From the NCBI GenBank assembly GCA_018065615.1, contig JAGHSY010000061.1, forward strand, positions 1-62,249: a stretch of 62,249 nt of DNA, given 5' to 3'. The notes below the pieces were generated by a model, which made no database searches, was not told where the DNA came from, and saw only the letters and a program-made list of their open reading frames with translations. Shown in pieces: positions 44,261 to 53,168 of the stretch. Position numbers and translations under genes: made by a program. The DNA is from Candidatus Colenecus caballi (GTDB lineage: Bacteria; Bacteroidota; Bacteroidia; Bacteroidales; Bacteroidaceae). Each line of letters opens with the position of its first letter. The stretch's first letter is position 1.

Positions 44261-45106
44261 ATGAAAAAAGTACTGTACCTTACAATCCTCGTGGCATTGT
44301 CATCATGTGGCGAAAACATTGAGCAGAAAGCCGCAGAACATCTGATTACGGCACAAAACGCATTTCAGGCAGGCAACTACAACATTGCCAAGCAGGAAAT
44401 AGACAGCATACGCATTCTCTACCCCAAGGCATTTGAAGCCCGCAGGCAGGGACTGGAACTGATGAGACAGATTGAAGAGGCAGAGCAGTTGCGTACAATT
44501 GCGTTTGAGGACAGCATCATTGCAAAAGCCCGGGAGACATTTGAATCCATACGCGGGAAGTATGTCTATGAAAAGGATGAAAAATACCAGGATCTTGGCA
44601 TCTACTCCATCAGGTCACAGGCAGTCACAAGGAATTATGAACGCAACTACATCCGCGGACAGGTTGACGAACACGGGCACATGACACTCATATCAAACTG
44701 GACAGGAAAAGCATACGTCCATCATAACCGGTTGCGTTTCTCGGTCGGTGACAGTTACGTTGAAACAGATGAATCTGACAGCCGTCATGAATTCACAGAC
44801 CTTGGAATTGCCTATGAGAAATGCAGTTTCACAAGCCGGACCGATGGCGGTGCGGCAGCCTTCATTGCGGCCAACCGTGACTCACGGATTGAAATCTGGC
44901 AGTTGGGTGAGAAATACAAGTTCCAGATGGTCATGAATCCAGCTGACCGTGAAGCCATAGCACAACTTTATGACCTGTCAGTTGTCCTGTCTGCAATACA
45001 GGAACATCAGAAATTACGTGAAGAAGCCAGTCGCAAGCTTGAGTTCGTACGTTCAAAAATGAACGGTGACTCAGGAGAAGAACAGACCGTTCAGCAGAAT
45101 CAGTAA
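44261..45106 (+). CDS. Lipoprotein with TPR-like/coiled-coil helices, unknown function
   Basis: A 281-residue protein with a short lipoprotein signal (ALSSC, Cys13 region). Residues of about 20-90 form helices of TPR type (AAEHLITAQNAFQAGNYNIAKQEID, then AFEARRQGLELMRQIEEAEQ). The centre (about 110-205) is beta-rich with GHMTLISNWTGKAYVHHNRLRF. The end is a charged helix. Its 3' end overlaps the convergent NSS transporter gene by 36 bases. No function can be assigned. Confidence 0.6.
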   Translation: MKKVLYLTILVALSSCGENIEQKAAEHLITAQNAFQAGNYNIAKQEIDSIRILYPKAFEARRQGLELMRQIEEAEQLRTIAFEDSIIAKARETFESIRGKYVYEKDEKYQDLGIYSIRSQAVTRNYERNYIRGQVDEHGHMTLISNWTGKAYVHHNRLRFSVGDSYVETDESDSRHEFTDLGIAYEKCSFTSRTDGGAAAFIAANRDSRIEIWQLGEKYKFQMVMNPADREAIAQLYDLSVVLSAIQEHQKLREEASRKLEFVRSKMNGDSGEEQTVQQNQ

Positions 45107-46441
45107 AATACCCAGCGGAGCCACAAACTTGACCAGATAATAAATTGTCAGGCAGAGCCATTGCGGTATTGCAATTGTTCCGCCGTTGGTCAGTTCATCC
45201 ATAAAATTGGCACGTTTCAGACGCCAGCCTGCAAAGACTGCCAGGAAAAGTCCGCCCAATGGCAGCATGATGTTTGACGTTATGTAGTCAAAGAAGTCAA
45301 AAATGCCAAGTGAGAACAGTCTGACACCTTCAAGTTTGCCGAATGACAGCGAGCACAGAATGCCAACACCACCACAAAGGACAAATCCTATTATCACAGC
45401 CTTTGTACGGCTCTTGTGCAGTTCTTCAATAATGAATGAGACAATCACTTCAAGCAGTGATATGGCCGATGTCAGAGCAGCCAGAAGCAGTGCAAGGAAA
45501 AACAGGATGGCTGCCACTCCGCCCAGCGGCATTGACTGGAATACGCCCGGCAGGGTGATGAACACCAGTCCGGGCCCGGCCCCCACATCGGGGACAGTAC
45601 CGTTCATGCCGGCAATGGCAAAAACAGCCGGAATGATGGCCAACCCGGCCACAACGGCAAACAATGTGTCAAAGAATGCCACTCCGACCGATGTTCCTGC
45701 AATATTCTCATCTTTATTTACGTATGACGCATAAGTGAGAATTGTCCCGCAGCCAATGCTGAGCGAGAAGAAAGCCTGTCCCATAGCCGCTACCACCGTT
45801 CCTGCCGTGACTTTTGAGAAATCCGGAACGAACAGATATCGGACTCCCTCTTTACTTCCGGGCAGAGAAAGCGAACGGATTACAACCAGGACAATAATGA
45901 CAAACAGGACGGTTATCATAATCTTTGACATCCGTTCAATGCCGTTTCTGACCCCCAGAGCAATAATCAGCCCCGTCATTCCAAGGAATGCCAGAGTATA
46001 GGCCAGCGGCTGCCATGTATTGCCGATGAACGATCCGAAAAAGTCGGACCAGTCACCCTGTGCAGCAAACGTCTCCATCCTGACCGACTCCAACAGATAC
46101 TTGACGGACCAGCCGCCCACCACACAGTAGAATGAAAGTATGCAGGCCGATGAGAGCACTGCCAGCAGACCAATCCAACGCCATTTCGTACCCGGCGCCA
46201 GCAGGTCAAAACTGCGGAACGGGTTGGAACTGCCCCTGCGTCCTATAAGATATTCCGATATCATGACCGGCAGGCACAGGACCAGCAGCATTATTATATA
46301 GATCAGAATGAAAGCAGCCCCGCCGTTCTGTCCCAGCATATAGGGGAAACGCCAGATGTTTCCCAGACCGATGGCCGAACCGGCCATTGCCATAAGAACG
46401 CCGGTACGGTTCCTGAATGTTTCACGCGAATTATTCCTCAT
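45071..46441 (-). CDS. Neurotransmitter:sodium symporter (LeuT-type) family transporter
   Basis: A 456-residue membrane protein with about 11-12 hydrophobic segments. The NSS signature GSAIGLGNIWRFPYMLG starts at about residue 20, with IMISEYLIGRRG after helix 2 and GQAFFSLSIGCG in helix 6. Members take up amino acids or indole compounds with Na+. The substrate is unknown. It is the last gene of the tsaB-led operon; its ATG overlaps the rseP stop by one base. Confidence 0.9.
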   Translation of the reverse strand: MRNNSRETFRNRTGVLMAMAGSAIGLGNIWRFPYMLGQNGGAAFILIYIIMLLVLCLPVMISEYLIGRRGSSNPFRSFDLLAPGTKWRWIGLLAVLSSACILSFYCVVGGWSVKYLLESVRMETFAAQGDWSDFFGSFIGNTWQPLAYTLAFLGMTGLIIALGVRNGIERMSKIMITVLFVIIVLVVIRSLSLPGSKEGVRYLFVPDFSKVTAGTVVAAMGQAFFSLSIGCGTILTYASYVNKDENIAGTSVGVAFFDTLFAVVAGLAIIPAVFAIAGMNGTVPDVGAGPGLVFITLPGVFQSMPLGGVAAILFFLALLLAALTSAISLLEVIVSFIIEELHKSRTKAVIIGFVLCGGVGILCSLSFGKLEGVRLFSLGIFDFFDYITSNIMLPLGGLFLAVFAGWRLKRANFMDELTNGGTIAIPQWLCLTIYYLVKFVAPLGILLILLNGLFFS

Positions 46442-47922
46442 CAGAACAATCTTATTATATCATTCATGTTTGCAAATATCAGCAGGCCGAACAGTATGAT
46501 CATTCCTATCGTATTGGCCACCTCCAGGAACTTGTCCTTAGGCTTGCGGCCGGTAATTACCTCAACCAGCAGGAACAGGACATATCCGCCGTCAAGAGCC
46601 GGAATTGGAAGTATGTTCATGAAAGCCAGAATGATTGACAGGAAAGCGGTCATGAGCCAGAAAGCATGCCAGTTCCACTTTTCCGGGAAGATCTGTCCTA
46701 TTGTGCCGAATCCTCCCAGATTTTTGGCCCCTTCCTTGGTGAACACGTAGCGGAAGTCGCTGACATAAGTCTTCAAGGTGTTCCATCCGTAGCGGATTCC
46801 AGCAGGAATTGAAGCAAAGAAACCGTACTCCAAAATTACAGGCTCATATTCGTTGTTGTAATGGACAATCCCGATCATAAAACCGTCATCGGCTGTAACG
46901 GTCACAGTGTCAAGGCCGGTTTCGGGACGGCTTATCACCATCTGCAGATCACGGCTCACGTATGTGTCATAAGCACGGGCACGCATATCGGACATGAGAA
47001 TCTGGAATGAGTTCCATGTCAATGTCGGGGTACCGTTTACTGAAACGATGGTGTCACCCACGGCCAGTCCGGCTGCAGCGGCACCGCCGGCAAGAACGCT
47101 GTCAACAGTCATCGGACTGAGAATTGAAACGAATGGGGTCTCACGGGTAAAATCAAACAGGGACAGTTCATCGGGTATTGCAATGTCAACCTTCTTCCCG
47201 TCACGCAGGACGGTAACCGAACTTGCCTTTGCAATATCACGGTACAGGTCCGCATCGAACTTGAGTGTGGGCTTGCCGTCAGTTGCTACAATAATGTCAC
47301 CGTTTTGGAATCCGATGGACCGGGCCTGCTCATTGAATTCCATTCCATGTTTCAGACCCTGTGCCGGAATGTAGCTGTCACCCCACTTGCACAGCACCAT
47401 GGAATATATGAAGAATGCCATTATCAGATTGAACAGCACACCTCCAACCATTATGAGCAGACGCTGCCAGGCCTTCTTTGTGCGGAACTCCCAGGGTTTG
47501 GGTTCCTGCTGCATTGAAGCAATGTCCATTGACTCGTCAATCATGCCGGCAATCTTGCAGTAGCCTCCAAAGGGAATCCAGCCCACACCGAATTCCGTAT
47601 TTTCAGGACTGCGGCGCCAGTCGTCTTCCGGCAGACTCTCAATGTCAACCGGTCTGTATGTTATTTCCTCCTTTCCTTCATTGTTGAAATGTTTCTCCTC
47701 TTCATAGTTGTCAGGGACATTGGGAGCAAAGAACTTCACTCTGATTCTGCCGCCTACCCTCTTTATTCTGAACAGTGAAAAACGGGGATTGAAGAAAGCA
47801 TAGAACTTTTCAACCCTGACGCCGAAAACACGGGAGAACAGGAAATGCCCGAATTCATGAAAGACGACAAGTATTGAAAGAGAAAGAATCAGTTGAAATA
47901 GACGTATCCAAAACGGTGACAT
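46441..47922 (-). CDS. rseP: RseP-type site-2 membrane metalloprotease
   Basis: A 493-residue intramembrane protease. The zinc motif HEFGH is at residues 22-26 in the first helix. PDZ regions follow (IGFQNGDIIVATDGK; AGLAVGDTIVSVNGTP). The third zinc ligand lies in NILPIPALDGG near the end. Site-2 proteases cut anti-sigma factors or signal-peptide remnants in the inner membrane. It lies between dxr and the NSS transporter, an order conserved in Bacteroidetes. Confidence 0.92.
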   Translation of the reverse strand: MSPFWIRLFQLILSLSILVVFHEFGHFLFSRVFGVRVEKFYAFFNPRFSLFRIKRVGGRIRVKFFAPNVPDNYEEEKHFNNEGKEEITYRPVDIESLPEDDWRRSPENTEFGVGWIPFGGYCKIAGMIDESMDIASMQQEPKPWEFRTKKAWQRLLIMVGGVLFNLIMAFFIYSMVLCKWGDSYIPAQGLKHGMEFNEQARSIGFQNGDIIVATDGKPTLKFDADLYRDIAKASSVTVLRDGKKVDIAIPDELSLFDFTRETPFVSILSPMTVDSVLAGGAAAAGLAVGDTIVSVNGTPTLTWNSFQILMSDMRARAYDTYVSRDLQMVISRPETGLDTVTVTADDGFMIGIVHYNNEYEPVILEYGFFASIPAGIRYGWNTLKTYVSDFRYVFTKEGAKNLGGFGTIGQIFPEKWNWHAFWLMTAFLSIILAFMNILPIPALDGGYVLFLLVEVITGRKPKDKFLEVANTIGMIILFGLLIFANMNDIIRLF

Positions 47923-47940
47923 AATTATCTGTATCGGTTT

Positions 47941-49092
47941 TTATCTGTTAATCAATGATGCGGCCACACGACGTGATTCGGCATCGGTCGCAATGTAATC
48001 GTCAAGTGATGACTCCTTACGGAAAGGAACTCTCTCCATTGTTTCAGCAATGATGTCGCTCATCTGCAGGAATCCAATCTCCTCATGCAGGAATGAAGCC
48101 ACACACACTTCATTGGCCGCATTCAGAATACACGGCATGTTGCCTCCGCGTTCCAGAGCGCTGTACGCAAGAGCCAGATTGCGGAAACGGATCAGATCGG
48201 GCTTTTCAAAAGTCAGTGAACCCAGCTGTGTGAAATCAACACGCGGAAAATCGGCCTTCAGGCGGCGTGGGTATGAAAATGCGTACTGAATGGGAAGACG
48301 CATGTCCGGTGCGCCCAGCTGCGCCTTGACTGCTCCGTCGGCGTACTGCACCATAGAGTGTATGACCGACTGCGGATGCACTACCACCTGTATCCTGTCA
48401 TAAGGAACGCCGAACAACCACTTGGCCTCAATGACTTCAAAGCCCTTGTTCATCATCGATGCCGAATCAATGGTAATCTTGGCACCCATATCCCAGTTGG
48501 GATGTTTCAGAGCCTGGGCCTTGGTGACAGTTTCCAGCTGTTCAAGGCTGAAAGTACGGAACGGGCCGCCCGATGCCGTAAGTATGATTTTCTCGACAGG
48601 ATTGTCCGTTTCACCTGAAAGGCACTGGAATATGGCCGAATGCTCTGAATCAACAGGCAGGATTGGAGTTCTGTACTGCATAGCCAGTGAAGTGACAAGT
48701 TCACCGGCAACGACCATAGTTTCCTTGTTTGCCAATGCAATGACCTTACCTGCCTTTATGGCATTTATTGTCGGACAAAGACCGGCAAAACCTACCATCG
48801 AAGCAAGCACAATGTCAATGGGACCGGCTGTCACCAGCTGGTTTATGGCTTCCGGACCGGCATATACCTTTATGGGCTGGCCGGCCAGAGCGTCACGCAG
48901 TTTTGCATAATGTGCTTCATTGGCAATGGCCACGGCCTCGGGCTTGAACCTCAGAGCCTGCTCAATGAGCTTGTCAACACTGTTGTTGGCTGTCAGAGCA
49001 TATACCTCATATTCATCAGGATGGGCAGCAATGACATCAAGAGCCTGCGACCCTATTGAACCTGTAGAACCTAATATTGCAATCTGTTTCAC
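47941..49092 (-). CDS. dxr: 1-Deoxy-D-xylulose-5-phosphate reductoisomerase
   Basis: A 383-residue DXR, first committed step of the MEP isoprenoid pathway (DXP to MEP with NADPH). Motifs: LGSTGSIGSQALDV (NADPH loop), ALANKETMVVAGEL, PVDSEHSAIFQCL and SASMMNKGFEVIEA. Overlaps the upstream peptidase gene by four bases. The same pathway's ispF is at 55189. Confidence 0.96.
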   Translation of the reverse strand: MKQIAILGSTGSIGSQALDVIAAHPDEYEVYALTANNSVDKLIEQALRFKPEAVAIANEAHYAKLRDALAGQPIKVYAGPEAINQLVTAGPIDIVLASMVGFAGLCPTINAIKAGKVIALANKETMVVAGELVTSLAMQYRTPILPVDSEHSAIFQCLSGETDNPVEKIILTASGGPFRTFSLEQLETVTKAQALKHPNWDMGAKITIDSASMMNKGFEVIEAKWLFGVPYDRIQVVVHPQSVIHSMVQYADGAVKAQLGAPDMRLPIQYAFSYPRRLKADFPRVDFTQLGSLTFEKPDLIRFRNLALAYSALERGGNMPCILNAANEVCVASFLHEEIGFLQMSDIIAETMERVPFRKESSLDDYIATDAESRRVAASLINR

Positions 49093-49973
49093 TGGAACAA
49101 AATATATTTTTCTGGATCAAGAGGCTGTTCCTGATACCACAGTTCATAATGCAGATGGGCCCCCTGCAGCAGGTCATCGGTACCGCGACCCACAAGCGCC
49201 ACCACATCGCCCTGACGCACCTTGTCACCGGATTTCTTCAATACGGACTCACAATGCTTGTAGACCGATATCAGATTGCCGGGATGCGCAATGCAGATGG
49301 TGTATCCCATTTCAGACGTGTAAGTTGCCAGAACGACCGTGCCGTCCATTACAGCAACGACACTCTGGTTCGGACTGGCAGCAATGTCAACGCCAAGATG
49401 GTTTTCCATAGAATTGTAATGTTCCGTAACAAGTCCTGCAGTAGGACGGAACATGGAAATTGAACTGACATCGTTGACGGGCTGTTCCTGGGACGTAATG
49501 CTGTAGCGTTCAGACTCCTCATACTGACGCATGAATGTCTCCTCACGCTCACTGCGTTCCATCAGCTGGTCACTGCGGCTGACGGCAAGAGAGTCAACGG
49601 ACCATACCGTATCAATCTTCACCGTTCCGGCAATGATGTCCTGGATATTGGTAATATAGCGGTTCTGCAGTTCGACCTCATGTTCAAGGGAGTCAATGCG
49701 CAGGGCATCATTCACAATTGTCTGCCTTGTCATGTTCTTCTCCTGGTCATTGCCGACCTGTCCGGGAGAATGGACATACAGGGCAATGCCTCCCCAAGCG
49801 CCCAATCCGGCAACCAGCAGGACCAGTACGGTAAGAAGCAGATGTGAAACCTTCATGCCGAATACGGCCCGCTGTTCATCCTCATTGAGCAGAATCATGC
49901 GATACCGGTACACGAAACGGCTCAGAAGACTCTTGCGTCCCACTGCCTTGCGCTTTTGACGTATGCTTCTCAT
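49089..49973 (-). CDS. M23-family peptidoglycan endopeptidase
   Basis: A 294-residue protein with one membrane helix at about 43-65, a coiled coil (about 75-150) and a C-terminal LytM domain. The zinc ligands are intact: NHLGVDIA (HxxxD) and LQGAHLHYELW (HxH). It should cleave peptidoglycan cross-links while anchored to the inner membrane. In Bacteroidetes this gene regularly sits between rimM and dxr. Confidence 0.9.
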   Translation of the reverse strand: MRSIRQKRKAVGRKSLLSRFVYRYRMILLNEDEQRAVFGMKVSHLLLTVLVLLVAGLGAWGGIALYVHSPGQVGNDQEKNMTRQTIVNDALRIDSLEHEVELQNRYITNIQDIIAGTVKIDTVWSVDSLAVSRSDQLMERSEREETFMRQYEESERYSITSQEQPVNDVSSISMFRPTAGLVTEHYNSMENHLGVDIAASPNQSVVAVMDGTVVLATYTSEMGYTICIAHPGNLISVYKHCESVLKKSGDKVRQGDVVALVGRGTDDLLQGAHLHYELWYQEQPLDPEKYILFQ

Positions 49974-49977
49974 ATCA

Positions 49978-50496
49978 TTACAGATCTGCCAGCCCTTCAG
50001 GCAGGTTATACTTCAGAATACACCTTTCACTGTCCACTTCAACTATCCACTCCTCATTTGCCGGTATGATGCGTTCCCTCATTCCGTCCTTAACCAGGAA
50101 CAGTATGTTGGGCGTACTGTTGTCAACGGCATGTACCGTACCCAGATTACCGGCATTCAGATCAACAATTTTCCAATCCAGGAATGAGTTCCACGCGGGT
50201 TCATCGGACTCGTTCTCCACCACAAATCGGCGTGGCATGAAAACGGTCACACCAATGAAGCGGCGGGTATCCTCAACCGAATTGACATCCTCAAACTTTA
50301 CAAGCAGCGTTGTGGCGCTCTTCTCCCTGACAGACTCTAAAAAGAACGGAACCAGTATGCCGTCCATGCGGCAGACCAGACAGTCCAGATCTTCAGTCCA
50401 GTCAAGGGTTTCGGGTACGGTAAGTGCCATCTCCCCGTTCACGCCATGTGGTTTGACGAACTGTCCTATTCTTACAACCTGGTTCTGTTCAATCAT
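49978..50496 (-). CDS. rimM: Ribosome maturation factor RimM
   Basis: A 172-residue RimM, which binds S19 during 30S assembly. The N-terminal RimM barrel begins RIGQFVKPHGVNGEM; the C-terminal PRC barrel contains LGTVHAVDNSTPNILFLVKDG and LIPANEEWI-like IIPANEEWIVEVD. Begins one base after the murA stop. Confidence 0.93.
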   Translation of the reverse strand: MIEQNQVVRIGQFVKPHGVNGEMALTVPETLDWTEDLDCLVCRMDGILVPFFLESVREKSATTLLVKFEDVNSVEDTRRFIGVTVFMPRRFVVENESDEPAWNSFLDWKIVDLNAGNLGTVHAVDNSTPNILFLVKDGMRERIIPANEEWIVEVDSERCILKYNLPEGLADL

Positions 50497-50497
50497 A

Positions 50498-51805
50498 TCA
50501 TTCGACTCGTGTTATCCTGGCACCTAGTGCGTTAAGACGGCCGTCAATGTTCTGGTACCCGCGGTCAATCTGTCCTATGTTGTCTATACGGCTGGTTCCT
50601 TCCGCACTCATGGCCGCAATAAGCAGGGCAATACCTGCACGAATGTCTGGAGATGACATCCTGCGGGCCTGCAGAGGGAACTGTCTGTCATGTCCGATGA
50701 CAACGACACGGTGCGGATCACAAAGAATGACCTGGGCCCCCATGTCAATCAGGTTGTCAACGAAGAACAGACGGCTTTCAAACATTTTCTGATGAATGAG
50801 CACACTTCCCTTTGCCTGGGTTGCCGTAACCAGAAGCACGCTCAGAAGGTCCGGCGTAAGACCCGGCCACGGAGCATCGGCCAAAGTCATGATTGAACCG
50901 TCAATGAAAGAATCAATCTGATAATGTTCCTGTGCAGGAATGAAAATGTCATCACCACGCTGCTCCATCCGGATTCCCAGACGGGCAAAACTGGCAGGAA
51001 TGATACCAAGATTGTCGTATGAGACATCTTTTATGGTCAATTCGCTTGACGTCATTGCCGCCATTCCGATGAAGCTTCCAACTTCAATCATATCGGGCAG
51101 GACCTTATGGCTGGTACCATGAAGACGCTCCACGCCCCTAATTGTCAGCATGTTGCTGCCAATACCCTCAATGACAGCACCCATGCGTACAAGCATACGG
51201 CACAGCTGCTGGACATAAGGTTCGCAGGCGGCATTATAGATTGTCGTTATACCATCGGCAAGGACGGCAGCCATGATGATGTTTGCCGTACCGGTGACCG
51301 ATGCCTCATCAAGAAGCATGTATGTCCCCTTGAGTCTGTCTGCACGCAGTTCATAATAACCGCGTTCTTCATTCAGTGTGAACGAAGCTCCAAGAGCCTG
51401 GAAGCCCTTGATGTGGGTGTCAACACGGCGGCGTCCTATCTTGTCCCCGCCCGGTTTGCTTACGGTGGCATGACCCAGACGGGCAAGCAATGGACCCAGG
51501 AGCATGACTGAACCGCGTAAAGAAGCGCTGCGTGTAACAAAGTCCATGCTTTCAGCGTAATTCCGGTCAATTTCTGAAGCCTTGAACGTCCACTCGCCGG
51601 GCGCGGTGTTCAAAACCGCTACGCCCAATTGGGAAAGCATGTCTATAAGATTTCTTACATCAAGAATATCAGGAACATTCTGCACCGTAACCTCATCGGA
51701 GGTAAGCAGAACCGCACACAGGATCTGCAGAACTTCGTTCTTTGCACCCTGCGGACAAATGGTACCGTTCAGACGGTGACCTCCTTCGATGATGAATGAC
51801 GGCAT
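50498..51805 (-). CDS. murA: UDP-N-acetylglucosamine 1-carboxyvinyltransferase MurA, Cys-to-Asp form
   Basis: A 435-residue MurA that transfers enolpyruvate from PEP to UDP-GlcNAc, the first step of peptidoglycan synthesis. Start at 51805 (MPSFIIEGG). The Lys22-Asn23 pair is kept (GAKNEVLQIL). The loop that usually holds the fosfomycin-reactive Cys (PGGC) reads PGGDKIG, with Asp121. Other blocks: SVTGTANIIMAAVLADG and the late AGIALLIAAMSAEG. The Asp form is known from fosfomycin-insensitive bacteria, so the drug should not alkylate this enzyme. Confidence 0.94.
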   Translation of the reverse strand: MPSFIIEGGHRLNGTICPQGAKNEVLQILCAVLLTSDEVTVQNVPDILDVRNLIDMLSQLGVAVLNTAPGEWTFKASEIDRNYAESMDFVTRSASLRGSVMLLGPLLARLGHATVSKPGGDKIGRRRVDTHIKGFQALGASFTLNEERGYYELRADRLKGTYMLLDEASVTGTANIIMAAVLADGITTIYNAACEPYVQQLCRMLVRMGAVIEGIGSNMLTIRGVERLHGTSHKVLPDMIEVGSFIGMAAMTSSELTIKDVSYDNLGIIPASFARLGIRMEQRGDDIFIPAQEHYQIDSFIDGSIMTLADAPWPGLTPDLLSVLLVTATQAKGSVLIHQKMFESRLFFVDNLIDMGAQVILCDPHRVVVIGHDRQFPLQARRMSSPDIRAGIALLIAAMSAEGTSRIDNIGQIDRGYQNIDGRLNALGARITRVE

Positions 51806-51806
51806 A

Positions 51807-52406
51807 TCAGTATCTGCGTTTGTTCTTTTTCTTTCCGTGCTGCTGGCGCTGCTGCGGCGGTGCCTGGGCAAACTGCACATCCAGATCACCTTCCTGAAGG
51901 CTCAGCTGGCCATGTGAGAAATAATCCAGGTCGGCAGCAATGCGTGCATCATCAACCATTTCCTTGTTCCAGGTCATAAGGTCCTTCTTCATCTGGACAG
52001 CCAGAAGACGCACCAGCTGGCTGCGTTCAGGACCTTCAGGCATTGACATTGCCACTCTGATCATGTCAGGTACAATCTGGCCGTAATGCCTGAAACGGAT
52101 GTCTCCTGCCGGATATGAAATATGTTCAGGGTGCTGACGGTCCTTGTCCAGACGTGTTATTTCAAACGGATAGTCTATGTCCAGCCTGTAGTCGGACATG
52201 AAAGCCAGATGATCCCAAAGCTTGCCCTGGAAATCAGGCACATCACGTAAAGTCGGGAACATGTTTCCCATAATTCCGATAATGGCCGATGCACAGCGCT
52301 GACGTTCGGCACGGTCCTGTATTGTTATCGCATAATCAACCATATCCTGTACGGCACGGCCGTATTCAGGCATAGGCATCTTCTCGCGTTGGGTATTGTA
52401 GTTCAT
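51807..52406 (-). CDS. DUF4290 family protein
   Basis: A 199-residue soluble protein, MNYNTQREKMPMPEYGR at the start. This sequence is the hallmark of DUF4290, found in Bacteroidetes next to murA. It is mostly helical with a Gln/Lys/Arg-rich tail (QQRQQHGKKKNKRRY) suggestive of nucleic-acid contact. Function unknown. Its ATG shares a base with the tsaB stop (TGATG), and murA begins one base after its stop. Confidence 0.88.
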   Translation of the reverse strand: MNYNTQREKMPMPEYGRAVQDMVDYAITIQDRAERQRCASAIIGIMGNMFPTLRDVPDFQGKLWDHLAFMSDYRLDIDYPFEITRLDKDRQHPEHISYPAGDIRFRHYGQIVPDMIRVAMSMPEGPERSQLVRLLAVQMKKDLMTWNKEMVDDARIAADLDYFSHGQLSLQEGDLDVQFAQAPPQQRQQHGKKKNKRRY

Positions 52407-53095
52407 CAAACCAGTTTTTTGGGTTTAACAGCTATGAAGTCTTTCAGATAGTACGGTTCGAAATAAGCCACATCACGGAATTCTCCGGCATTGAACGACT
52501 GTTCGGCAAGCGGGAACATCCATCGGGCTTCAGGATTCACGTCATCAATGAAATGCGCATTCGGATGAGTGATGCAGCCCTTGCACTTTGCCGCGCCGTT
52601 GCCCATGAACCATACAGGATGCTCATCAAGGAATCCGCTGTAGGTTTCCGGTCCGACAATATCGGCCCTTATTTCACGTACAGGTTTGAGTGCACGGTCA
52701 TAAACGGCGGAATAGACCTCCATCCTGCGGGCGTCAATCATAGGGCACAGCAAAGCGTCATCGGGCAATTCCATGGTCAGCAGCGGCCTTACGCACAGCA
52801 GTTTGAGTGTTGACACCGACAGAAGTTCCAGCCCGCGCCCATAGCACACGCCCTTGGCCATTGAGACACCTATCCTAAGCCCGGTATAGGAGCCGGGACC
52901 TTCACTGACGGCCACGGCGTCAAGTTTCAGACCACGGCTGTCAACAAGCGCCAGCGCTTCATCGACAAGCACCCCAAGAGAAACGGCATTATTGTGGCTT
53001 GTATGGTCCTCCTTGTTGAAGACCAGCTGCCCTTCATCACTTACTGCCACGGAACAGCCTTCCGTGGCAGATTCTATGTGCAGGATTACACTCAT
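52406..53095 (-). CDS. tsaB: tRNA threonylcarbamoyladenosine complex protein TsaB
   Basis: A 229-residue TsaB, scaffold of the t6A37 tRNA modification complex with TsaD and TsaE. Start at 53095 gives MSVILHIESATEGCSVAV. The family block HTSHNNAVSLGVLVDEAL and VAVSEGPGSYTGLRIGVSMAKG (ASKHA fold, non-catalytic) are present. First gene of the eight-gene minus-strand operon, with a promoter at 53123-53130. Confidence 0.93.
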   Translation of the reverse strand: MSVILHIESATEGCSVAVSDEGQLVFNKEDHTSHNNAVSLGVLVDEALALVDSRGLKLDAVAVSEGPGSYTGLRIGVSMAKGVCYGRGLELLSVSTLKLLCVRPLLTMELPDDALLCPMIDARRMEVYSAVYDRALKPVREIRADIVGPETYSGFLDEHPVWFMGNGAAKCKGCITHPNAHFIDDVNPEARWMFPLAEQSFNAGEFRDVAYFEPYYLKDFIAVKPKKLV

Positions 53096-53122
53096 CTCAC
53101 ATTTTCTTCTTTTATTAAATTG

Positions 53123-53153
53123 CAAAAATAGTTACTTTTGCAGTGTCAAACAA
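53123..53153 (-). promoter_or_regulatory. Promoter of the tsaB operon
   Basis: On the minus strand, TTG at 53153-53151 and TATTTTTG at 53130-53123, 20 bases apart. It overlaps the divergent yicC promoter region. Confidence 0.55.
53133..53140 (+). promoter_or_regulatory. -7 element of the yicC operon
   Basis: TACTTTTG, two bases from the divergent tsaB element; 28 bases before the yicC start. Confidence 0.5.
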
Positions 53154-53168
53154 ACAAGATTGAAGGAA

